From Rhizobacter sp. (GTDB taxonomy: Bacteria > Pseudomonadota > Gammaproteobacteria > Burkholderiales > Burkholderiaceae_C), in NCBI GenBank assembly GCA_025350965.1, contig JANXWV010000119.1, positions 36,077 to 100,076 on the forward strand: a stretch of 64,000 nt of DNA, in the 5' to 3' direction. This document shows, in pieces, positions 9,948 to 17,650 of this stretch. The translations under genes were made by a program, and so were the position numbers. Under the pieces are notes generated by a model. That model saw only the letters and a list, made by a program, of their open reading frames with translations, was not told the origin of the DNA and searched no databases. Each line of letters opens with the position of its first letter. Positions within the stretch are counted from its first letter, which is position 1.

Positions 9948-10862
9948 TCAAGCGAAGCGCACCGATTCATCCGCCGCCCGCGCAATCGCGCCCGGCGTCG
10001 TGATCCACACATCCGCGCGCCGCGCTGCGATGTGCTTCAGCGCGCGGCGCAGGTGGCGCAGCCGGTACGGCTGGCCAACGATGTACGGATGCAGCGCCAG
10101 GCCCATCACCAGCGGCTGCGCAGCCGACTGTTCCAGCATCTCGTCGAACTGGTCGATCACCATCTGCGCGAAGGCTGCGCCGTCCATCAGCCGGCCCACG
10201 ATCATCGGGATGTCGTTCAGCTCCTGCGGGTACGGCACTGACCAGATCGCGCCGGCGCGGGTAGTCATGCGGGTGGGCTGGTCGTCGTGGCACCAGTTCA
10301 GCGTGTAGCTGAAGCCGGCCTCGTGCAACAGGTCGGGCGTGTGCACGCTCTCCGATATCCAGGGCGACAACCAACCTGCCGGCGCCACACCGTGCGCGCG
10401 CTCCATGCGCGCGCGGCAGTGGGTGATGAGGGCGCGTTCGTCGCCCTCGGTCAGGGTGCCCTGGCGCTCGGCGTTGGTGTGGCCGTGGGCGATGAGCTCG
10501 TCGCCGCGCTCGGCGAAGGCTTGCACGACTTCCGGGCAGTGGTCGTACAAGGCCGTGTTGACGATGGCACCCACCGGCAGTGCGAGCGCATCGAACAGGT
10601 CCAGGCAGCGCCACACACCCACGCGGTTGCCGTACTCGCGCCACGAATAGTTCAGCACGTCAGGCTGCGGTTGCGCCGGCGCGATGCCGGCGCCCAGGCC
10701 CTCGCCGAACGCGAAGTGTTCGAGGTTGAAGCCGATGTACACCGCCAGCCGCGCGCCCCCCGGCCACGCCAGCGCCGGCCGCGTGGTGATGGCCGAATAG
10801 CCGAAGCGGCCGTGCGTTCGCAACGGGCCGAAGGCGCCGGCAGGGCTGCTCGCTTCTGTCAT
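9948..10862 (-). CDS. Polysaccharide deacetylase family protein, PuuE/allantoinase-like
   Basis: YIGFNLEHFAFG, DLFDALALPVGAIVNTALYDHCPEVV, ELIAHGHTN, LLHEAGFSYTLNWCHDDQP motifs. Confidence 0.85.
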   Translation of the reverse strand: MTEASSPAGAFGPLRTHGRFGYSAITTRPALAWPGGARLAVYIGFNLEHFAFGEGLGAGIAPAQPQPDVLNYSWREYGNRVGVWRCLDLFDALALPVGAIVNTALYDHCPEVVQAFAERGDELIAHGHTNAERQGTLTEGDERALITHCRARMERAHGVAPAGWLSPWISESVHTPDLLHEAGFSYTLNWCHDDQPTRMTTRAGAIWSVPYPQELNDIPMIVGRLMDGAAFAQMVIDQFDEMLEQSAAQPLVMGLALHPYIVGQPYRLRHLRRALKHIAARRADVWITTPGAIARAADESVRFA

Positions 10863-10872
10863 GCCCGCACCA

Positions 10873-11595
10873 TCACGCGTGCTTGCGGTAGGCCTTGAAC
10901 ACGTCGCGCAGCGGCGTGGCTTCGGGCTGTGCCGGCCTGGTCAGCGAGTGTTCGATCTCGTTCAGGTGGCGGCGCATTTCCACGGCGGCCTGCGCGCCGG
11001 GCTTGGCGCCGAGCATGCCCAGCAACTTGCGGTGGCTGTGCGCCACGCACATCGGCTCGCCGGGCGCCTTGTACAGCGCCATCAGCAGCGACGTGGTCGG
11101 CAGCAGCTCTTCGAGCAGGCGCACGAAGATCGGGTTGCCGCTCATGTGAGCGAGTTGCAGGTGGAACTCGCCGGACAGGCGAATCGCCTCCTGCTTGTTC
11201 TGTGACTTGGTGGCGCGGTCTTCGGCGTCGACGATGGCCTGCAGCGCCCGCACCTGCTCGGCCGAGAGCCGGCCGGCCAGGCGGCGCACCACCTCGCACT
11301 CGACCACGCGGCGCGCGTCGAACACATGCTCGCCGTCGCGCCGCGTGGGCTCGGGCACCACGGCACCGCGGTTCGGCCGCAACGTGATGACGCCGTCTTG
11401 CGCGAGCTTGTGCAGGGCCTGGCGCACCAGCGTGCGCGACACCGCGAAGCTCTGCGCCAGCTCTTCTTCGCGCAGCCGCATGCCGGGGGGCAACCGGTGG
11501 TCGAGCACGGCTGCATAGACGGCGCCATAGACGCGGTCGGCCGCCCCGGCAGGGGCGGCAGGTGCAGCAGGTGCGGCGGTGGCGCGGGCCTTCAA
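10873..11595 (-). CDS. GntR family transcriptional regulator (FCD/FadR subfamily)
   Basis: N-terminal wHTH LREEELAQSFAVSRTLVRQALHKLAQDGVITLRPNRGAVV followed by FCD-type helical domain. Confidence 0.92.
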   Translation of the reverse strand: MKARATAAPAAPAAPAGAADRVYGAVYAAVLDHRLPPGMRLREEELAQSFAVSRTLVRQALHKLAQDGVITLRPNRGAVVPEPTRRDGEHVFDARRVVECEVVRRLAGRLSAEQVRALQAIVDAEDRATKSQNKQEAIRLSGEFHLQLAHMSGNPIFVRLLEELLPTTSLLMALYKAPGEPMCVAHSHRKLLGMLGAKPGAQAAVEMRRHLNEIEHSLTRPAQPEATPLRDVFKAYRKHA

Positions 11596-11617
11596 TGCGC
11601 GGCGTCCATGCGCAGGT

Positions 11618-12508
11618 TCAGCGGCTCGCGCCGCCGCCTTTGCGGCCGAGCAGCTTCATCAACGCGAGCGTGCCGCCCATCACCGCGAACGACACCACGG
11701 TGGTCACGGTGCCCAGCGCGTAGATGGCAGGGTTGGTCACGGTGCTGGTGAGGCCCTGCAGTTCGAGCGGCAAGGTGTTGACGTCGCCGATGGCCTGCGA
11801 GGTGCGGGCGATCTCGTCCCAGCTGAGCGTGAAACCGAACATGCCCACGCCGACAAGGCTGGGCGCGATGAGTGGCAGCACCACATACCGAAAGCTCTGC
11901 CACGGTGTGGCGCCCAGGTCGGCGGCGGCTTCTTCGAACGCCGGGTTGAAGCGGTTGAACACCGCCAGCATGATGAGCAGGCCGAAGGGCAGCGTCCAGG
12001 TCAGGTGCGCGCCCAGGGCCGAGGTGTAGAGGCCCATCGCAGTGCCGTAGTTCTCGAGCAGGCTGCCCAGGCCCGCCGCGTCGAGCACGCTCTTCAGGCC
12101 GGTGTCGATCAGGCGGAACTGCAAGCCGATGCCGAGCGACACCACGATCGACGGCATGATCAGGCTCGCCACCGAGGTATAGAACAGCAACGCCGAGCCG
12201 GTGAACTTCTTGCGGAACGCCAGGCCCGCGCCCAGGCTGAGAAGCACCGTGAGCAGCATCACTACCGCGCCCAGCGCCACGGAACGGCGGAACGCAGCGG
12301 CAATGTCGACGACGCCCATGCCTTCCCAGAGCTTGCCGAACCAGTGCAGCGACACGCCACGCATCGGGAACGTCAGGCCACCTTCCGGGCCCTGGAAGCT
12401 GAGCACGAAGATCGTCAGCATCGGCCCATAGAGGAACAGCACGAAGGCTGCGAACACAGCCGCCAACGCATAGAAGCTGCGGGGACGTTTGCCTTCGTTC
12501 ATGGCCAT
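11618..12508 (-). CDS. ABC transporter permease, PotC-like
   Basis: Multi-TM; EEAAADLGATPWQSFRYVVLPLIAPSL EAA loop. Confidence 0.9.
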   Translation of the reverse strand: MAMNEGKRPRSFYALAAVFAAFVLFLYGPMLTIFVLSFQGPEGGLTFPMRGVSLHWFGKLWEGMGVVDIAAAFRRSVALGAVVMLLTVLLSLGAGLAFRKKFTGSALLFYTSVASLIMPSIVVSLGIGLQFRLIDTGLKSVLDAAGLGSLLENYGTAMGLYTSALGAHLTWTLPFGLLIMLAVFNRFNPAFEEAAADLGATPWQSFRYVVLPLIAPSLVGVGMFGFTLSWDEIARTSQAIGDVNTLPLELQGLTSTVTNPAIYALGTVTTVVSFAVMGGTLALMKLLGRKGGGASR

Positions 12509-12515
12509 GTTTTGC

Positions 12516-13394
12516 CTACAACTCTTTGCGGATATCGACCAGCCGCGTCAGGCCGAAGATCATCATCAGCGTGATGAGCAGCAAGATCACCGCATTCGCT
12601 GCCGCCATCGGGAACTGCAGGTAGGACGTTTGCACCTGGATGATCTTGCCGACCGAGGCGATCTGCTGCCCGCCCATCACGCCGATGGTGACGAAGTCGC
12701 CCATCACGATGGTGATGACGAAGATCGAGCCGATGATGATGCCGGTGCGGCTGAGCGGCACGACCACGCTCCACACGGTTTGCCAGCCGCTTGCGCCGCA
12801 GTCGCGCGCGGCCTCGATCAGTGCGCGGTCGATGCGCATCATCGAGTTGAAGATCGGCACGATCATGAACATGGTGTACAGGTGCACGAAGGCCACCACG
12901 ACCGAGAAGTTGCTGAACAGCAGCCACTCGATCGGCGAGTCGATCAGCCCCGCGCCCATCAAGCCCTGGTTGATGACGCCGTTGCGCCCGAGCAGCGGCA
13001 CCCACGAGACCATGCGGATCACGTTGCTGGTCCAGAACGGCACGGTGCAGATGATGAAGAGCAGCGTCTGCGCGCCGACCGAGCGAATGTGGAAAGCGAG
13101 GAAGTACGCGACTGCAAAGCCGATCACCAGCGTGATGAGCCAGACGAGAAAGCAGAACTTGAACGTCGACAGGTAGGTCTTGAGCGTGACGCACATGTCG
13201 GCCGTGTTGGTGCAGCCGCTCCACACGTCGATGTAGTTCTGCAGGCTGAAGGCCGGGATCAGCTCGTAGTCGGTCGCCTTCCAGAAGCTCACCGCCGCGA
13301 CCAGCATGAGCGGCAGCACCAGGAAGACGAGGAACACGAGCGTGAACGGCGTGGCTTGCAGCCACGCACTCGCACCGGCAGGTTTGTGCTTCAC
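12516..13394 (-). CDS. ABC transporter permease, PotB-like
   Basis: Multi-TM; LIEAARDCGASGWQTVWSVVVPLSRTGI EAA loop. Confidence 0.9.
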   Translation of the reverse strand: MKHKPAGASAWLQATPFTLVFLVFLVLPLMLVAAVSFWKATDYELIPAFSLQNYIDVWSGCTNTADMCVTLKTYLSTFKFCFLVWLITLVIGFAVAYFLAFHIRSVGAQTLLFIICTVPFWTSNVIRMVSWVPLLGRNGVINQGLMGAGLIDSPIEWLLFSNFSVVVAFVHLYTMFMIVPIFNSMMRIDRALIEAARDCGASGWQTVWSVVVPLSRTGIIIGSIFVITIVMGDFVTIGVMGGQQIASVGKIIQVQTSYLQFPMAAANAVILLLITLMMIFGLTRLVDIRKEL

Positions 13395-13412
13395 GCGCGC
13401 GCCCTCAACCCG

Positions 13413-14699
13413 TCAAGCTGCAACAAATTCGTTCCACTTTTGGACCATGTACGCGTTCTCGTCCATGATCGCATTCCAGCAGGCAATGCCGCCCATGCGG
13501 GCTTCGTAGCTGCCGCCGTCGCGCAGCGCGCCGGTCTTGGCCAGCACGTCGCCGCCCGGTGACTTGATGTCTTGCGACGCGGGCTTGCCTTCCATCCAGT
13601 AGGCCCACTCATAAGCTTCCATCTTGGCCTTGGCGGTCTCGAGCACGGCGCTGTAGTAGCCCTGGCGGTTCAGGTAGGCACCGGCCCAGCCGTCGAGGAA
13701 CCAGTTGATGAACTCGTACACGCCGTCCGCCTTCTTGCCGGTCACCGACTTCGGCACGCCGAAGCCCGCCGCCCACGCGCGGTAGCCTTCCTTCAGCGGC
13801 TGGAACGTGCAGGCGATGCCCTTGGTGCGCACCGCCGTCACGGCCGGTGACCACATCGACTGGATCACCACTTCGCCCGAGGCCATCAGGTTCACGCTCT
13901 CGTTGAAGTCTTTCCAGAGCGCACGGAACTGGCCGGCCTTCTTGGCTTCGATCAGCGTCTTGATGGTGAGGTCGATTTCCTTCTTGGTCATGTTCCCCTT
14001 GTCGGGGTACTTGTACAGGCCCGAGGCCTCGACGACCATGGCCGCGTCCATGATGCCGATGCTCGGGATGTTCAGGATCGCGGCCTTGCCTTTGAACTCG
14101 GGGTTCAGCAACTCCTTCCATGATTCGATCGGCCGCTTGATGAGGTCGGGGCGAATGCCCAGCGTGTCGGCGTTGTAGACGGTGGGGATCAGCGTCATGA
14201 ACTGCGTGGGCGTGGCGCTGAAGGTCTTCGAGTCGGGTTTGTCGAGGTACATGACCTTCTTCGGCGCGGTGCCCTGGTCGCCGACCTTCTTGCCGGCCAC
14301 TTCGCCCTTGGTGAACAGCGAGGTGATCTTGTCGGCGTTCTTGATGCGCTTGGTGTCGATGCCCAGCAGGTTGCCGGTCGGGATGATCTTCTTGAGGCTG
14401 AAGTACTCGGTGTCGATCAGGTCGAAGCTGTTCGGCGCCGTCACGGCGCGCTTGGTCACGTCATCGGTCGTGACCGGGATGTACTGGATCGTGATGCCCG
14501 TGTCGGCCTTGAACTTGTCGGCGATGGCCTTGTCCTGGTTCACGGCCGTGCCGAGGTAGCGCAGCGTGATCGGCTCGGCCGCCCGCACGAACGGGAAGGC
14601 CAGCGCGCCGGTGGCAGCGGCTGCGCCCTTGATGAGGCTGCGTCGGGAAGTTTGCTTCGGGGCCAATGGGTCGTTGAACGAGTCGGTCATGGGTCTCAC
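13413..14699 (-). CDS. ABC transporter substrate-binding protein, PotD/PotF-like
   Basis: Tat-like SRRSLIKGAAAATGALAFPFVRA; periplasmic binding protein sequence; start may be 14690. Confidence 0.88.
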   Translation of the reverse strand: MRPMTDSFNDPLAPKQTSRRSLIKGAAAATGALAFPFVRAAEPITLRYLGTAVNQDKAIADKFKADTGITIQYIPVTTDDVTKRAVTAPNSFDLIDTEYFSLKKIIPTGNLLGIDTKRIKNADKITSLFTKGEVAGKKVGDQGTAPKKVMYLDKPDSKTFSATPTQFMTLIPTVYNADTLGIRPDLIKRPIESWKELLNPEFKGKAAILNIPSIGIMDAAMVVEASGLYKYPDKGNMTKKEIDLTIKTLIEAKKAGQFRALWKDFNESVNLMASGEVVIQSMWSPAVTAVRTKGIACTFQPLKEGYRAWAAGFGVPKSVTGKKADGVYEFINWFLDGWAGAYLNRQGYYSAVLETAKAKMEAYEWAYWMEGKPASQDIKSPGGDVLAKTGALRDGGSYEARMGGIACWNAIMDENAYMVQKWNEFVAA

Positions 14700-14744
14700 T
14701 CCTGGGGTTTGGTTGGGTGGAACTCGCGGCAGGGATCAAGCAGG

Positions 14745-14777
14745 TTTCAAACTGATTTCAAACCGATTTCAAACAAG
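14745..14777. repeat. Three 11-bp direct repeats TTTCAAACYGA
   Basis: TTTCAAACTGA / TTTCAAACCGA / TTTCAAACAAG in tandem between ATPase and SBP genes. Confidence 0.8.
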
Positions 14778-15758
14778 CGCATGCGCTGCGTCGGGCGCCC
14801 ACGACACGAAGGCCGCGTCACCAGCCACCAGCGGCGCGGCATCGAACGCATGGTCGGGCACGGTCACGGTCCAGTGCGCATCAGCCACCGAACGCGGCGC
14901 CACGCTGACCTGCACGTAGGTGCCCTGGTACTCGACGGCGCGCACGTCGACCGCTTGCGTGCCCGCGCCGGCCTGGCGCGCAAGCGTGAGCCGGTCAGAG
15001 CGCACCGCCACCTTGCCGGCGGGCGTGGTGATGACGTTGTGCGCACCCATGAAGCGCGCCACGAACTCGGAGTGAGGCGCGTTGAACACGTCGCGCGGCG
15101 AGCCGGTCTGTTCGATGCGGCCGTGGTTCATGACCACCACTTGGTCGGCCAGGGCCATGGCTTCTTCCTGGCTGTGGGTGACGTGCACGAAGGTGAAGCC
15201 CAGCTCCTGCTGCCAGCGCTTCAGCTCGGCGCGCATCTGCACGCGCAGGAACGGGTCGAGCGCAGACAACGGTTCGTCGAGCAGCAGCACGCGCGGCTCG
15301 GTCATGAGTGCGCGGGCCAACGCCACGCGCTGCTGCTGGCCGCCCGACAGTTCGCTGGGCAGGCGCGCGAGGTAGGGTGTCATGGCCACGAGTTGCAGCA
15401 ACTCCTTGGCGCGCGCATGGCGCTCGGCCACGGGCTTGCCGCGCATCTTCCAGCTGAAGGCCACGTTGTCGAGCACGCTGAGGTGCGGGAACAACGCGTA
15501 GCTCTGGAACATCATCGCCGTGCCGCGGTCGGCTGCAGTGGCGTGGGTGATGTACTTGCCGCCCAGCAGGATCTCGCCGCCCGACGCCAACTCGTGCCCG
15601 GCGATCATGCGCAGCGTGCTCGTCTTGCCGCACCCCGACGGGCCGAGCAGGCAGCAGTAGCTGCCGGACGGAATGGTCAGGTCGATGCCGTCGACCGCCT
15701 TGGTGTCACCGTAACGTTTGACGAGCGAGGTCAGAACCAGGGTCGAGTCGATGGCCAT
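14769..15758 (-). CDS. ABC transporter ATP-binding protein, PotA-like
   Basis: Walker A GPSGCGKTS, signature LSGGQQQRVALARAL, Walker B VLLLDEPLSALD; ATG at 15758. Confidence 0.92.
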   Translation of the reverse strand: MAIDSTLVLTSLVKRYGDTKAVDGIDLTIPSGSYCCLLGPSGCGKTSTLRMIAGHELASGGEILLGGKYITHATAADRGTAMMFQSYALFPHLSVLDNVAFSWKMRGKPVAERHARAKELLQLVAMTPYLARLPSELSGGQQQRVALARALMTEPRVLLLDEPLSALDPFLRVQMRAELKRWQQELGFTFVHVTHSQEEAMALADQVVVMNHGRIEQTGSPRDVFNAPHSEFVARFMGAHNVITTPAGKVAVRSDRLTLARQAGAGTQAVDVRAVEYQGTYVQVSVAPRSVADAHWTVTVPDHAFDAAPLVAGDAAFVSWAPDAAHALV

Positions 15759-15909
15759 GGAGCCAGTGTATGCAAAACACGTGCCACGCTGCAGGGCAAT
15801 GCGGCGTTGAACACGCACGACTTTCGTGCCGTTTCCCAGCAAACATGCGCAAGTTTGGGGCGCTCGGCCAACCCGAACGGGCGCGCGATATGCTTGATGG
15901 GCTGCTTCA

Positions 15910-15923
15910 GTTTGTATACAAAC
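15910..15923. promoter_or_regulatory. Perfect palindrome GTTTGTATACAAAC, candidate GntR/FCD operator
   Basis: 14-bp self-complementary sequence in the divergent spacer, 27 bp upstream of the racemase ATG. Confidence 0.65.
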
Positions 15924-15950
15924 CGAGTGCCCTCACCGGCCCGCACCCGC

Positions 15951-16703
15951 ATGAAGATTCGCGTCATCAACCCCAACACCACCGCCTCGATGACCGCCGC
16001 CATCGGCGCTGCCGCGCGCGCCGCAGCCGCGGTGGGCACGACCATCGAGGCGGTGAACCCGAGCTTCGGCGCCCCCAGCATCGAAGGCCATTTCGACGAC
16101 GTGTGGGCCGCCGCCGGCGTGGCCGAGCAGGTGCATGCCGGCGAGGCGGCGGGGGCCGATGCCTACGTCATCGCCTGCTTCGGCGACCCGGGCCTGCATG
16201 CCGCGCGCGAACGCGCAATCGGCCCGGTCATCGGCATCGCCGAGGCGGCCTTCCACGCCGCGAGCCTGCTGGCCACCGGCTTCTCGGTCGTCACCACGCT
16301 CACGCGCACCTGCGTGATTGCCGAGCACCTGGTGGCGCAATACGGCTTCGAGCGCCGCTGCCGGGGCATCCACGGAACGGACATCAAAGTGCTCGAACTC
16401 GATGACCCGAAGAGCGACGCGTTCGCGCGCATCCTCACCTGCGCCGAGCAGGCGCTGGTGGCCGACCGCAGCGGCGCCATCGTGCTGGGCTGCGCCGGCA
16501 TGGCCGACCTGTGCCACGCCCTGCAGCAACGCCTGGGCGTGCCGGTGATCGACGGCGTGGGCGCGGCCGTCAAGCTGGCCGAGATGCTGGTGAGCCTGGG
16601 GTTGGCGACGAGCAAGCGCGGGGACTATGCGGCGCCGCTCGCGAAGGTGTATGCGGGGTTGGCGGGGCCGTGGTCGCCGGGGTCGCCGGGGTCACCGCCA
16701 TGA
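15951..16703 (+). CDS. Aspartate/glutamate/hydantoin racemase family protein
   Basis: MKIRVINPNTTASMT, ACFGDPGL, IVLGCAGMADL motifs. Confidence 0.9.
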   Translation: MKIRVINPNTTASMTAAIGAAARAAAAVGTTIEAVNPSFGAPSIEGHFDDVWAAAGVAEQVHAGEAAGADAYVIACFGDPGLHAARERAIGPVIGIAEAAFHAASLLATGFSVVTTLTRTCVIAEHLVAQYGFERRCRGIHGTDIKVLELDDPKSDAFARILTCAEQALVADRSGAIVLGCAGMADLCHALQQRLGVPVIDGVGAAVKLAEMLVSLGLATSKRGDYAAPLAKVYAGLAGPWSPGSPGSPP

Positions 16704-16709
16704 CGCGCT

Positions 16710-17099
16710 ATGATCGGGGTTGAGCGCTGGGTTGATGATGCCGACGACGCTCGGGCCACCAAACAGCGGCCTGCGGCCGTCGCAGCGCTCGCTGAACGGT
16801 CGTTCGTGTCGGTGACCGTGTTGCTCGAACTGGAGTGGGTCATGCGGGCGTTCTACGGTTTGCCCACGAAGGGCATATCCCGCGTGATGAGAGCGCTGGC
16901 GAGCAACGAGCACATCGCACTCGAAGACCGCGACGCAGTTTTGGCGGCGGTCGATGCTTTCGACAAAGGGCTCGACTTTGCGGATGCGCTGCACGTGGCC
17001 TGCAGTTCCCGCGCTTCCGGACTTGCAACACTCAACCAAGGGCTGGCGAAGCGGGCCAAGGCTTTCGCGCTGACACCGACGGTTGCGTTGCTGGGCTGA
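16710..17099 (+). pseudogene. PIN-domain VapC-like toxin lacking N-terminal DTNVLVR segment
   Basis: ELEWVMRAFYG, ALEDRDAVLAAVDAFDKGLDFADALHVA, GLATLNQGLAKRAK typical of VapC; N-terminus MIGVERWVDDADD lacks the first catalytic Asp strand; no adjacent antitoxin. Confidence 0.65.
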
Positions 17100-17650
17100 A
17101 GCAGCTTCGTTGCCGGCGCAGGTTTCAGCGTCGAGTTTGCGTGGCCAGGCGAATCTCAGCATCACTCGGGCATGGCAGGCCGCGAAGGCAGTACGGCCTG
17201 TGCGACGGCTTCAGGGCAGCGAGCCGATGGGGCGGCTGGCAGCAATCGACCCTTCAGCGACAGCCCTTTCCTCGATCCGACAGCGACAAGGCCGCTGTCC
17301 GCATGGTCAAGGTGTGATGGCCCGCAACACGCCCAGTTGCGACCCAGTGGCGCGCCGAGTCGCCTGCGATACCGGCGCGGACGCTGCCGCCGAAGAGCGG
17401 GAACAGAAGCACTTCAACGACGGCGGCGAGCGCTGCGTGACCTGCGACGCTGGCCACGCGCCGTCGGTGCTGGTTGAGTTACGCCCGAGCTACGTGCTAG
17501 GCGGCCAGCTCGCCAAAAATCAGCTCCCACGCGCTGAGCGGGCACTCTGGGCTGGTGTTTCAGAAGCAACTCGACGGCTGAACCGCGCCGGTACACCAAC
17601 GGGAACGATCGCTTCTGCGCCAAAGCGAAGGCGGTTGCGATCGGTGCCCG

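Noticed and set aside
16660-16700. (CCGGGGTCG)n micro-repeat at the racemase 3' end
   Set aside because: Short Gly/Ser/Pro-coding repeat at a gene terminus; too small to interpret
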